This document shows, one piece after another, positions 25,001-36,668 of a stretch of 64,000 nt of DNA. The DNA lies in assembly GCA_024195265.1 (NCBI GenBank), contig JAJLRJ010000004.1, forward strand, positions 32,948,285 to 33,012,284, written 5' to 3'. How positions within the stretch are numbered: the stretch's first letter is position 1; each line of letters starts with the position of its first letter. Made by a program: the position numbers and the translations under genes. The DNA is from Dendrophyllia cribrosa (Eukaryota; Cnidaria; Anthozoa; Scleractinia; Dendrophylliidae). The notes below the pieces were generated by a model. That model was not told the origin of the DNA, made no database searches, and worked only from the letters and a program-made list of their open reading frames with translations.

Positions 25001-27502
25001 TGGTCAAGGCTTAATTTTAACAATTCAATAATTTTGTGCTTCAACAGACTGGAGAGCGTGGAATTAATTCCCGCCATCTTACACGAATTCATAGAAGAGT
25101 TAATAGAAAGTGACAGTCCACATGTTTACCCAGATGGCAGTCAAACAAATGTCTGGTCAAGAAACGAAGGCGATCTACAGATTGAATTAATCACAGGCAC
25201 ACCACTGAACCCCCCCGGACGGCTGAAAGCAAACATTGTAGTTGCTGAATGCACGCAAGATGATGATGTAAGTTTAGTGCATTCGGAAGACAAAGCTACG
25301 CAACCAGCATGATAAAGACCTGCGCCATTATTATACGGCCATTCCAATTAATAGAGTGGTCGCATCAATGAGCTTATCATTGTCGCAAATTTTACAAATT
25401 TAAAAAAAATTGATGGCCATAAGTTAATAAGGCGGTGGTTTCCCGAGCATAGTGCACCCCAAGGCAATTGATATCCTTCTGTTTGCCGGGACCTCAAATA
25501 ATCCTGTGATTTGAGATTACATAAACAAGGACGAAAGCATTTAATGCCAGCTACCTGTAATGAGGTCAATAGGAAATTGTAAATCCAAAGGGAATACCAT
25601 ATCGTGAATTTATATGGTGTTGTTTGACCTCCTTGTTATGCTCAGGAATAACTGAAATGATGTTGTCAGTAGATTCTCTTCACAAGAACCTACGTTAACT
25701 GAAGGAGAAAGATCTTACAAGATTAATTGCCCTAATCTTCTTGTAAGTTATTAAATGTATTTTTTTGACAGAGCTTTTCAAAGGATGAAGTGCGATTGGT
25801 CATCCAAAAGCTTAAAACAAGGAATCTGCAGAGGCAGCTGTTCGTTGTATTGACTTCATTTGAAGTTCTGGGTGAACTGCTGCATTTGGCAACAGAGATC
25901 AATCTCAAAAGCGAAATCGTTTTGGTGAAGGAAGATACCATACGAATGCACAGAATAACCGGTACTAATTGGGAATTTGTAACGTAAACATAATAATCAT
26001 ACAATTGAATTGATATTATATTTTACCTGCTTGTCACAAAACGGTATTAAGGTTATTTCCTAGTATTGTATTGTGCATCTCTACTGGGCTTTCTAATAAA
26101 ATTATATAATTCATTTGATGCACACTACGCACATACAGCACAGTATACACAAGTTACACTGCAGAGATACAAGCAATAGGTTTATAATATATAGCACCCC
26201 AAAAGTAAAAGTCGATCTTGGCTTCAACCCAGACGGCAACTTTCACACTTTCACACTTCCATACTTAGCAACCTCTCATGGTCTCATCCATAACCCACCC
26301 ATCCACCCTTCAATTCCCACCTCCCCATAACTATAAAATAACATATAACATGTGCTTCATTTGTTTTAGATAATACTTTACCGACAGCATGTAGACCAGT
26401 GGTGATTTTTAAAAAAACCACCTCCGCTGTCACTGAGACATATCACTTGCCAGTGCCTGAAACCAATTCAGTGTCAAACCTTTTCGCCACCTTAACTGAC
26501 TTGATGTCAGTTATAAAGTTTCCAACAGACACAGTGGTGGACACCACATTAGATGGTGAGTAAAATGATTTTCTATTCCGGTAACCACATTAAAGTGGTT
26601 TACTTGGTAAGCTGAGATGTAAATTCATGATAACCCTGCATACAGAGATATATAACAACTTCTTGAATAGGTGATAAGTTACTGGTGATCTTTCAGCTTC
26701 GATCTATAAGAACGACATTATTTCAATATAATCAGATACAGGTAAGCGAGACCCAGGCGAAATGTCTTGCAACATTCAGTATGCGATACCGTTTTAATAT
26801 GAAAAGAGGCATTTGTCCCATGACTGAAAATGTCTTGGGAACAAATATGAGGAATCCCGTGGGGGAAAGGAGGTATCCTCCAAATGTTTTGCTTGGAAGG
26901 CATACGTTTCAGAGCTCGGACACCGTATGGGAGAACAAGTCAATTCAGCCCATCCAGACGACATTTAGTAGCTGGTTTGTGATATTGTTTGCATACAGGA
27001 CAGGTTGTCCAGTGAAATCTTCATACAATATCACTGTTTTTAAACACTTTGAAATAACCATTGTATTAAACACAAAATGCAATAATTTTTTCTTCCAGTA
27101 AAAACTGTTTTGTGTGAATTTTGTATCAGTCGATTGTCGCATCCTCATATGACTGCCACGAGAAAAGTTGCCCATACCATTACTGGTGCCCAGTTTCTCT
27201 CAGTCCAGTTTGTTTTGTTTTGGTTTTGTCCTTGGCCAATCACAACGAAGAAATGGCTTGGTCCCTGGACAAATGGAGATACAATACTAGAGAAATCACA
27301 AACCAAATCGATCACAAAGATTAATCTATGCTACTAAGTTTTTATTTTCGTTAAATTTTCTCTTAATGCTTTGTTTCCTACTCTTTCCTTCACAGTCGAA
27401 GTCGCCGACGCAGTTTCTTTTGGTGCCATGACAGTGATTGGATCCGTTGCAGATATTACCATTTATAAGGAGAAGCTTTCGCGATTCCAAAGAGAGGAAT
27501 GA
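19070..27502 (+). CDS. Unrecognised accessory protein with ParB-like region (14 exons, 699 aa)
   Basis: Exons: 19070-19075, 19241-19387, 19517-19736, 20941-21069, 21290-21506, 22127-22283, 22771-22884, 23002-23143, 23786-23916, 24690-24823, 25048-25267, 25772-25961, 26370-26555, 27396-27502. All have usable donors and acceptors, and the frame is kept throughout, ending at TGA 27500-27502. After a lysine-rich N-terminal domain (KWYLKKVNNKIHVW), residues 125-136 give a KRKR NLS-like stretch and a proline run. Residues about 169-245 (VPLGKIKVNDKYLTR ... FFVLGGTHYISAL) match the arrangement of ParB/sulfiredoxin-fold proteins, where a basic-site strand is followed by a GxxHYxxA-type motif. The following LTDEEIVWLGNHHN is also ParB-like. 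The C-terminal half has no feature I know. It is divergently paired with the transposase inside the same terminal repeats, so a role in transposition or element maintenance is likely but unproven. Confidence 0.72.
20060..20240 (-). repeat. Dispersed repeat, copy 2 (inverted relative to 4.1 kb)
   Basis: Reverse-complement match to 4126-4300, here in intron 3 of the 699-aa gene. Shared landmarks are CTTGAGGATCTGCTTCAGCC and CAGCTGGCCAGACCAGCC. Confidence 0.7.
21610..21780. mobile_element. MULE-like MITE with 9-bp target duplication
   Basis: A 171-bp palindromic element, TAGACTACGAGT ... ACTCGTAGTCTA, with GCGAGCGAAACGCGAGCGCG arms. It is flanked by a perfect 9-bp direct repeat GCTACAGAC at 21601-21609 and 21781-21789. 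Nine-base duplications point to Mutator-type transposases. It is in an intron of the 699-aa gene. Confidence 0.8.
24116..24420. repeat. Palindromic repeat with nested hairpins
   Basis: Inverted arms GCGTGATATCGCCTAATT and AATTAGGCGATATCACGC surround a smaller hairpin. A second inverted pair (TTCAACACATTGAT near 24246 and ATCGATGTGTTGAAT near 24410) brackets the right half. Intronic, non-coding. Confidence 0.55.
24534..24653 (+). repeat. Two-copy tandem repeat, unit about 62 bp
   Basis: TAATGAACACGATTTAACCA ... GAGCATTTTATAA is repeated directly with few changes, just before the exon at 24690. Non-coding. Confidence 0.75.
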
Positions 27503-27636
27503 AAAAATGTGTGTGTGTGTGTGTTTCTTTGTAAGGCTCAGAAGTGACCATTTTGCTCTATTGTTATTTCTTTCGCGGGATCGAGACTATTGTTTTTGTC
27601 GTGCAATGCATAATGGTCACCGCTGGGTCTTTAAAC

Positions 27637-27757
27637 AAACATTCTCTTTTTTTACACAGTGATTGGTCTACATTTTTTAAGTAAATTGTGAAGTGAAACA
27701 AACATTCTCTTTTTTTACACAGTGATTGGTCTACATTTTTTAAGTAAATTGTGAAGA
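27637..27757 (+). repeat. Tandem duplication of about 61 bp in the 3' UTR region
   Basis: AAACAAACATTCTCTTTTTT ... AAGTAAATTGTGAAG occurs twice head to tail shortly after the stop codon of the 699-aa gene. An AATAAA polyadenylation-type signal follows at about 28108-28113. Confidence 0.75.
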
Positions 27758-28649
27758 ATTGTTGATCTGATTTAGTTCGGCTGACGCGAGTTTTTTTTAA
27801 GCCATTGGCTTATCATAAGCGATTATTATGATTCATGTCAAACATAAATCAATCAAAACGTGGCAGTGACACCACTCACCTAGACAGTTGAGTTTTGAAC
27901 ATTTCATGGCGTCATTTCTATGGTAGATATGAGAAAAGTCCGTGGAAAAATGCGGATAATTTGTTAATTTTCAATAGGATCCGCTGATCCTGATATAATA
28001 AGTGTGTATGAGAGTGACTGAGTGGCAGTTTGAGCAATGAAGTGAGTTGATCAATTGTTTGAATTGCGTGCTTGCCGTTGACTCATTGAGTTGTTTTTTT
28101 TTGTAACAATAAAAAAAGAGCGGTCGTCAGAGATGTCAGTGATAAAGATGACGTAAAAGACGGGTGAAAAAACAATGTCACTGACTGATCTTCCAAAGAT
28201 TCCCTGAGAAATAAAATCATAACCACAGTTTTGATACAAACATCCAGTTGTTTATTGCTGTTATTGTTTCAGGATGGAGGCAATACTTAAGTACCATCCC
28301 ATCCCTTAATATATTGAAATAAACAACAAAACGATTCAGTGTTTACAATTTAATTGACACGATACTATTACAAAACAGATTGCTAGCACTCATAATTATC
28401 GCTTGTTCTAGGACCCAGTTATGTTTTATTAGGTCGGAATGGATTTCACGTAGATCATCCCCACGCGCCGAGCAACTGTTTAATTCCTATCATTGAGTAC
28501 AAAACTCCAATGTTCGATATGTACTTCTAAAGTTCGTTTCTTTTCGCAAACTACAATTTTGACCCTCAGAATGAGAAAAAACTTCACGTTCAAGCTCGAT
28601 ATACGCTCGAGCTTGGTCAAAACAATATACGGGACACACTTGACATTGA

Positions 28650-28940
28650 TAACATTTCATGCCGGGCATGGGATTGAGCCAACTGTAGATTTCATGCCCC
28701 GGATGGATAAAATGAAGCTCAATCTAGATTTCATGCCGGGCATGAGATTAAGCCAACTCTAGATTTCATGCCCGGCATGAATAAATTAAAGCCCAGTCTA
28801 GATTTCATGCCGGGCATTCCGGATTGAGCCAACTCTAGATACCGCATGCCCGGCATGAATAGAATGAAGCCCAATCCAGATTTCGAACCATACCGGGCAT
28901 GAAATTTAGCCAACTCTAAATTTCATGCCCAGCATGAATT
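28650..28940. repeat. Right subterminal palindrome array
   Basis: Eight copies of the same CATGCC[C/G]GGCATG palindrome as at the left end, here spaced about 34-43 bp. Linkers alternate (AGCCAACTCTAGATTT and AAGCCCAATCTAGATTT), so the higher-order unit is about 75-80 bp. Extra half-sites occur near 29022 and 29092. The linkers differ from those at the left end, so the shared palindrome looks selected rather than copied as a block. Confidence 0.75.
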
Positions 28941-29152
28941 TTTTATGCAAAGTGGCATGAAGCGAATTATTTCATGTCCTTGAAGCGACTTTTAAGGACA
29001 CGATCTAAAATAATAATTTCTTCATGCCCAGAGTGCGAAAATATATTCTTGCTGGAAAATTCACCAAAATGGGTTGGTCATTAAGTGATCTGGGCATGTA
29101 AGGAAAATGGCCATGTCAGACAATATCTTTTTCGTCCGTTGTCAAAACAAAT

Positions 29153-29170
29153 TTTAGTTTCTAAGCCGTT
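29153..29170 (-). repeat. Right terminal inverted repeat of the giant transposon
   Basis: TTTAGTTTCTAAGCCGTT, exact reverse complement of 7124-7141. Confidence 0.7.
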
Positions 29171-29241
29171 AAAAACAATGTCGAATTTGAAGTAGCGAAT
29201 TTATTTCCCTATTTTTCCGAAATGCTTGGACTCCGTCATTA

Positions 29242-30907
29242 GGGACTTTAAGCACCGGGAACCGGAACGGCAACGGCGACGCGAAAACTGTCAGGGAAAA
29301 CCCAAATGACCCATTGCGCATGTTTGGCGGGAAATATCTAGACGTTCTCTTCACGGGCCCGACGTCAGATAGCAAGGTTTGCCGTCGTGTGAAAACGTGA
29401 GTATATATTCCTCATTTTTCTTTGGTTTTATCCAGTCTTTTTTGATATAATACACTTAATGTTGTTTAAGAAGACTATACAGAAATAGGAAACGATATTT
29501 AAAACTTCATTTAGGTCAATTTGGTGCTTCTGTACGCTCTTTGAGAAAGAGGTGGTAATTTCACTACAACTTGTAAACTTAGAACTACGTTTCTTTGCTC
29601 AAATTTATTAAAATTAACGTAGTGGCTATTCGTACGGCACCCGTACGCGGACTTCGATACGGGAAGTCCAAAGCTTTCGACAATTTTCGAGGTTATTTTT
29701 CACCTTTGTTGGTCCACAATATTAAATGTTCGTTAGTTTTACGAAGCGCTTCAGGTAAGCGATGTTGAATTTGCGAGCGAACGACTCATTTCGTGACACT
29801 TAAGAAATTTTTCGCGTCAAAGAATACTCCCGTACGGCCAACTTCGATTTGCTATTCGTACGGAAGTCCAAAACTTTCGAAAATTTTCGATGTTATTCTT
29901 CACTTTTGCCGATCCATAATATTGTACGTTTTTTTATATTCACGAAGCGCTTCTTGTGAGCGATGTTTATTCAGCTACGCGAAGGAATCTCGTTTATGTG
30001 ACATCGCCATGTACTCCCGTACGCTATAAACTTGTTATTGTTATTCATACGGGAATCTTGTAATTGGGTTTTTTGTTTCCAACGCTTCTTCCATTGAGAC
30101 TACCTTTCCTTGCTCACAAGTTGTTTTGTTAACAGAGAAGAACTGGTATGTATGTCCCTATATATTATAACAATTTGAATTAATTTTTTGACACTTAACT
30201 TGTTAGATGTCCCAGACACTCAAATTATTGATAATGAAACATATAATAATAAAAAGAATTGAAAAGAATCACTCACGTTCGGCAAAAGGTGATCTTCATT
30301 GTGGATCAACAAAAGTGAAGAATAACATCGAAAATTGTCGAAAGTTTTCGGACTCCCGTACGAATAGCAAATCGAAGTTGGCCGTACGGGAGTATTCTTT
30401 GACGCGAAAAATTTCTTAAGTGTCACGAAATGAGTCGCTCGCTCGAAAATTAGTCTGAGCCAAATCAACATCGCTTACCAGAAGCGCTTCGTAAAACTAA
30501 ACGAGCATTTAATATTGTGGATCAACAAAAGTGAAGAATAACATCGAAAATTGACGAATTGGACTCCCGTACGAATCGTCCACAAGAACATCGAAGTCAA
30601 AACAGTCGTAAGAATCGTACGGCAGGTCAAGTTTATTGGACGTGTTCAAATCGTACAAGAGCATATACTGCCCGTCGTTGATTATTTTTTTGACACGGCT
30701 TATGAGAAGCATTTCCCTAACCTCATTTAGCGAGCACATTTCGGAAAAGAGCCGCCTCTAACGAGCTGCACATTTGGCAAACGTTGCGGTTCTGTAGCTG
30801 ATTTGCTTAAATATTTGTAACTTCGCGCCAAGACCGCGTTCTCTGCCCAGTCTTTTCTCGGTTTCGACGTCGCCGTTGCCGTTCCGGTTCCCGGTGCTTA
30901 AAGTCCC
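29242..30907. mobile_element. Foldback non-autonomous element with 40-bp TIRs
   Basis: The first 40 bases (GGGACTTTAAGCACCGGGAA...) are exactly complementary to the last 40. TA flanks both sides. The interior holds long inverted arms (29640-29918 against 30297-30570) rich in CCGTACG motifs; the left arm itself consists of two related blocks of about 160 bp. No transposase is encoded. Confidence 0.75.
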
Positions 30908-30922
30908 TATTTGCTAACATTA

Positions 30923-31272
30923 GGGAACTTACGCAACCACGACGGCGACGGCAGAGAGAACGGCACAAAACAATAGGTTTAATAAGCAAAAACAATGCTT
31001 ATGCACGTGCGTTTTACATTTTGGTACATTTCTTGTCTTCCCTGCAAAACAGTAACGTCAAAAGATCAAATTACAGGTTTCGTGGAGAACATAAACACAC
31101 GACGGTTAATTTTCCTTTCTCTATTTGAACTTAAAGGCTGACCCTACAAATTCAGCTCCTGGACAATCCAGTCATATTAGACTAATTAAAGAAATTGGAA
31201 CAATTGCAAAGTAGTTTAAAATAGCGCGAATCCTATTTCCTTCGCGTTGCCGTCCTCGTTGCGTAAGCTCCC
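30923..31272. mobile_element. MITE, TA-flanked, about 350 bp
   Basis: GGGAACTTACGCAACCACGA at the left pairs with the reverse complement of TCGTTGCGTAAGCTCCC at the right. TA dinucleotides flank both ends. Only 15 bases separate it from the preceding element. Confidence 0.72.
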
Positions 31273-31334
31273 TAATAAACGATTAGTAAAGTGCAGTATT
31301 GTCGTTTGTCTCACGATGTTGTCAGTTAATATGT

Positions 31335-31382
31335 AGATCGCGACGTTTCGACTGCTAGTCTTTATCAGCCGATGAGGTCTAA
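31335..31382 (-). repeat. GTCGAAACGTCGCG motif copy (hammerhead-like)
   Basis: Read on the minus strand this has CTGATAA, then a short potential stem (GACT-AGC-AGTC), then GAAACGTCGCG. This is the order of a hammerhead ribozyme core, but with A in place of the conserved G of CTGATGA. Related copies lie at about 6886-6950 (minus) and 1212-1262 (plus). The cleavage strand is not identified. Confidence 0.35.
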
Positions 31383-31724
31383 CTCAAACAGATGCGAACC
31401 GAAGTGTGCACGCATTAATGTACACATTTAAAATGAAAGCGATAACGGAAGTGTGTTATTTCAAGACTTTCCAAGTCTTTTGGGCTCCTATGATGCAACA
31501 TTTACGCTAGGAGCCGAAATTGAAATATTTTACTGAATCAACACTAAAACTGGATCGAGAGACAGTCTTTCTTACCTCAGATTTCCAGTTAAATTCGTCT
31601 ATTTGTACTCCTTCTTTGACCAATGCGTAGTTAAATTATCCCGTTCGACAAAATCAAAACAATGCAAATATAAAAGACAGTAATATGTCACGTGATATCC
31701 TGGGACTTTCCCTGAAGACGGACG

Positions 31725-32344
31725 AAAACTATGAATGTCCCTAAATCCTAAATAAGAATAAAATTTTTGTGCACTCCACGTTTCCAAGAACTACAACCCA
31801 AACCTTTTACGATTTTCAACCAGCGCTAAGTTTCTATCGAAGTTTTACCATGCCGTATAAAGGTCGATAAACGGTCATGAACGGTCATGTTTCTTCGTAG
31901 CGAGCGTGACGGACGCATACAGCTGTCGGGTGCAGAAGGTACAGTATGTCACGAATCCGTGACGCTCGCTACGAAGAAATATGGCCGTTTTTGTCCGTTT
32001 ATACGGCAACTGAGTAAAACTTCGATAGAAACTTAGCACTGGATGAAAAAATCGTACTGCTTTGACGATTTTCAGGATTAAAGGATGAATTAAGCTGCCA
32101 AAACTCTCGACTTGAAGCAAAGAAAGGGGTGATAAAAGTGAACTTGCCCGAGCAAGTGTTAATTGGTAAAAAAAAACTCTCGACTTAAAGCAAAGAAAGA
32201 GGTGATATAAAGTGAACTTTCTCGAGCAAGTGTTTATTGGTATATTTTTGCATTTTCGTAAAATTGAAACCGTTGTAAATCTTGGAAACGTGGAGTTCCA
32301 TAAATATTATTCTTAATTAGGATTTAAGGGACATTTATAGTTTC
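31725..32344. mobile_element. Nested foldback element with internal tandem repeat
   Basis: Outer arms AAAACTATGAATGTCC ... CACGTTTCCAAG are complementary to 32280-32344. An inner palindrome spans about 31806-32056 (GTTTCTTCGTAGCGAGCGTG arms). Between them a 74-bp unit starting AAACTCTCGACTT is repeated at 32099 and 32173. Confidence 0.65.
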
Positions 32345-33381
32345 TGTTTATATATAGAATGACTTTTAATCAGGTGCCACATTTTATATCTTCTACTTCC
32401 TCGTGTAGAATTTACTGTTAAAACACAGAATAATGATTGCTTTTTTAAGAAATTTAGTTATTTTTCTTACCTCAGACAACACTGATGACTTTGTTTCACG
32501 TGAAGAGTGCGCTGCAAATAAGAGTTTTTTTGCTGACACAGATGCCGAGTTAATTTCAACTCGTTTATGGTCCGTACAGAGTCTTCGGTTTCCTCGTCAG
32601 CGGTTAAAAGACAATTCGACTGTATTTTTTATTGGTCGCTCGTAGAAAAACAAACAAAAATGAAAGGGCAATCAAACCAGCGCTAGCAGTGAGGATTCTT
32701 GGAAAACGTAAGGTAATTCCTTATCCTCCAACAAACATCATATGCGTCTAAAAGCTAATACCCAGTTTATAGTAATAGTGGTTTTCATACTATTCGTTCA
32801 GCGAAATTTAAAGTAAGTTTCTTTGTTAGGAAACACACATTTACTATAAGCACAACAACATTCGCATTACCGGATAAAAAAAAAAATTATGTAGATTGCG
32901 TAGACATGAAAGTCGATACGACCATTTTGATTCACGGTGTAGGTCAGCAACCTGCGCGCGTTTAGGAAACGTACTCTAAACAGTTTCATGATATAGGCAA
33001 CAAACGATTCTACGAGATTATGTATAATAAATCAATTTAAGTACAGTCGAATGATAAAATAACTGACGTTTAAGCCCAAAAACGGGCCAAGGCATGTGCT
33101 CTTGGCAGTAATGAAATACTGGGTCACCTAATTTGACCTTGTTTTTTCCAGCGCTTAAAATAGGATTTTGACAATGATTATTAAAACGAGTTTTCTGACA
33201 AGATACCAGAAACCCATAAGTGGGTTGAAGCGTGTAACGCGCATTTACAGCTTCCGAATATTTATTTTTTGCTTAGCACCATATTTGGAAACCCCTCGGT
33301 CCCTCGAGATTGGAAGCAAGTTGTTCTTCAACTTCACCTTTCAACTTTATTGAGTCAGTAAAGCCAATAGGCATCACACTA

Positions 33382-33565
33382 AAGGCTGGTTTTCACTAGC
33401 GCATAAGCATAAGCACAAGCCAACATACGCAGACTCAGTAACATGTTGATCATTAGTTCCAATTGTTTGAACAAAACAGAACAATAGGCACTAATGATCA
33501 ACACGTTACTGAGTCTGCGTATGTTGGCTTGTGCTTATGCTTATGCGCTAGTGAAAACCAGCCTT
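33382..33565. mobile_element. Long perfect-arm palindrome MITE
   Basis: AAGGCTGGTTTTCACTAGCG ... at the left is mirrored by CGCTAGTGAAAACCAGCCTT at the right, with arms of about 75 bp and a short spacer. It should extrude as a hairpin. No ORF. Confidence 0.8.
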
Positions 33566-35131
33566 AACTGTAAAAATATATATACAATATATAATGAAAT
33601 ACGATTACGATATGTACAATTATGGATAAAAAAAATAACTACATGTATAAATTAATGTGAACAATTATACAATAGTAAATAAATAATAAAATAGAGATAA
33701 ACAAATAAAAGAGTAGGTAAAACTATTCAATTAAGATAATATCTTGGTAAGTTAGTCTAAATGTTTAACAAGTTCTTCCTTAAATTTATCTAGCGAATTG
33801 ATTGGTTAATATCTTCATCTTGATAAATAAAGAAAGATGGTAAATGTTTTAAAAACACGAAGTTCCGGTTAAAAATGCTCAGCTCCTCCCCCATTTCACA
33901 CATTTTTGGTGTGAAATGCAAATTAAGAGCGGATGTCTGTAAATATCGAGAATCCGACGACACTGGCAAAATTTCGAATTTCTTTTTATTTTACCAAAAG
34001 AACCTATTTAGTGACCTATTTTCGAAAATGGGTTTAAAAGGTTCGATTTCATTTTACTTTTTCCAATAAGTCGATAAGTCGAAAATTAGCCTTTTGAGTC
34101 CGCGGGTGCTTTCATGGACCATTGAATTTTGGCTATTTTGGACCATTTTCAAAACGCTCCTGTTATCGCAACATTCGGTGTCCTACAATGCCTTTGATAC
34201 AGTGAATAAAACGTCTTTTTAGTTTTCTTTTGCAATAAAATTTTGTCGGAAATGTTAACTTTAAAAATCATTTTGGTCTTGTACAAAACACCTATCTTCG
34301 CCATGTAAACAAGAAGGCAAATTTAAGGAAACTTCGAATTAGTAAAATGCAGTCTGGTACATGAGTTTTAGGCAAAAAAACAACACTACATTATAGCTGA
34401 ATCTGTCTTTTATTTATTCTGAAATTATTTTTGGTGGCCCGTGAATACAGCGTTACTGAGAGATTTATCCGTGAAGGCTATTTTTAGCTTGACACCAACT
34501 TCGCATTCGATTTAATTGAATTTTAAGCGCTGGAATGACGGCGAGCTTAAGAACGAAACAGCGAAATTGGCCCTTAAACAGGTCTTTAAAGCTTTGAAAA
34601 CAACATTTACATATTTTAAGCTATAATATTCATATGATTTTTATCTAGGACGCATTCAGTTAAAATGTAAGCTATAATCATATGTATCATTCAGATCATT
34701 GATCGACTTTGTTGCCGACGTATCAAAATACGGCACAAGTCTTTGAACAGTTCAAGGAATGTTTAAGTTAGCTTGTCTCGCCTTTTCCTTGTTGTAAGCA
34801 GCAGAAATACAAGGATTCTTACATAGACATCTCACAAAAACCATGGCTTGCTTGACATTACAGCATTTGATATTCGCAAAATGTTGTTACAGACGTTTCG
34901 TTATTTACACACAGTGTACTCACATAAAAATATCCGACGACTTCCAATCCAAATGTCGCAGACATAAATGTACGAGAAAACATTAAGGACAGAAAAATAT
35001 AGTCACATCTTGCCGTACATTTAGTTGTATTAAGCGATACAAAAGAAACCATCACTCGTAAATAACAAGAGGTCAGTGAAAGGCCATAAAATAATTGGTT
35101 GCGTGACCTAGTCACGTTCACATGCACTCCC

Positions 35132-36668
35132 AGAGTATGGAAGGCCAAATGGTGCAAAATTCAAGAACTCTAATTTGATCACATTCAAGGATAACGATCA
35201 CATTCAAGGATAACGATCACATTTAACAAGCACATTCACATTCAACATATGTAAATTATCAATCACATTCAACAGACATCTCGATCACATTCAAGAACAT
35301 TATTTAAATGTCAACATATCCCATAATGTTTTGCGCTACTGTCAACGCAAAATAGACAGGCTGAACACGACTCCCACTCGCCTTTAAATCACAGCTATGA
35401 ATTTGTTCTCTTCAATTATATTGACCTTTTGATCTCGGCGGATCTCAAATTGATAGCCGGGAGGATTTCATGCTGTCCAGGGCCGTTAAAATTATATTAT
35501 TTCTTTATGCATTGTTCAGTGCTAGCACAATTGGCATACATTCCGGTTTCTTTGGCTCACTTTTGTTGCAAGATAAATACTCAGTATCGGCTAAAGTTTG
35601 TTATCGCTTTGAAAGCGCTAGGATTGTTAAATTTCTCAGGGCGTGATTTAGTGTCTTGCAACAAAAGTGAGCCGAAGAAACCGCAATGTATGCCAGTAGA
35701 GCTTGCACCGTACAACGGCATATAAAATAAATAATATAATTCTATAAACGGCTCTGGACAGCATGAAATCCTCCTATCAATAACGCGGAGATCAAAAGGT
35801 CAATGTCATGGAAGAGAACAAACTCATAGCTTAACTAGCTGTGAGCTTAAGGCGCAAATCTCTCAGACATCTCACTGGGAAAGCTTCATGCTGTTACTAA
35901 CATGGTATGTAGATACCAGTGTTACAATCATTCACTAAAAGTTTCAGGTTTTAACGATGTTTTGCTTCCGATTTGGAAAGGTCACGCAATTTGTCACGCT
36001 ATTTCAGATAAGCCGTGAAAATAAACAAAATTGAACCAGTTGAAAGTTATTTTTGCATCATACATGCTTATAAGCCGATTTAATGGAACTTATAGTGAAT
36101 CCAATCTTTTGTGATGGGATTTTTGCGTAATTGGCCGTCATGTTGGTGTAAGTGGTAAAAAGGCCAAGATAGCCGCTCAATACAATGTCTAATATTCGTC
36201 CGCCTTTAACTCTTGAACGAAATGCTCTGGCGCTTCAAAATTTGGCCCAGATGTGTAGTTTTAAACCCTCTACAATTCCATAAACATTTTGGAATCGAAA
36301 TCTGTTTTTCAATGCTTCCGGAATTTTGATATGAAGTGCAAGCCAAGAATGATTTTTAAGCCACTGGCTACGTCGACAGTAGCGCAAATCATTATGGGAT
36401 ATGTTGACATTTAAAAAATGTTCTTGAATGTGATCGAGATGTCTGTTGAATGTGATTGATAATTTACATATGTTGAATGTGAATGTGCTTGTTGAATGTG
36501 ATGTGTGACCTTGAATGTGATCGAGATGACTGTTGAAATTGATTAATTTAGATATGTTGAATGTGAATGTGGTTGTTGAATGTGATCATTATCCTTGAAT
36601 GTGATCGTTATCCTTGAATGTGATCAAATTAGAGTTCTTGAATTTTGCACCATTTGGCCTTCCATACT
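35132..36668. mobile_element. 1.5-kb foldback element inserted in the left arm
   Basis: Its arms start AGTATGGAAGGCCAAATGG and are exactly mirrored at 36650-36668. They contain many TTGAATGTGATCG-type short repeats, and further inverted pairs nest inside (35.40/35.80 and 35.53/35.69 kb). The right arm of the big inverted repeat (near 45222) shows the uninterrupted site CCAGTGGGAG (as read there), so the insertion boundaries are visible within the window. Confidence 0.72.

Larger units (their letters stand above)
7124..29170. mobile_element. Giant (22-kb) two-gene DNA transposon, family not recognised
   Basis: The 18-bp sequence AACGGCTTAGAAACTAAA stands at 7124-7141 and its exact reverse complement at 29153-29170. 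The sequences just outside are unrelated, apart from an A4 run on each side (7120-7123 and 29171-29174) that could be a 4-bp target duplication but is low complexity. A second shared block, AAAGATATTGTC, lies inside each end in inverted orientation (7278-7289 and 29119-29130). Next inward on both sides come arrays of short palindromes (7.58-7.76 and 28.65-28.94 kb). Two long intact genes lie between them, head to head: a DDE-like chromodomain protein and a 699-aa accessory protein. Terminal repeats, subterminal palindromes and an open transposase-like gene together argue for a recently active element. The element contains smaller MITEs in its introns. Superfamily is unknown to me. Confidence 0.72.

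Noticed and set aside
28650..28940. Regular palindromic repeats with unique-looking spacers, CRISPR-like at first sight
   Set aside because: The spacers are themselves alternating repeats, the repeat is only about 13 bp, the setting is a eukaryotic genome and there are no cas genes.
34858..35157. 99-residue ORF on the minus strand, matched by one at 45227-45460 on the plus strand
   Set aside because: The two are mirror images because they lie in the inverted-repeat arms; substitutions do not favour codon positions in any visible way, so conservation reflects duplication rather than a gene.
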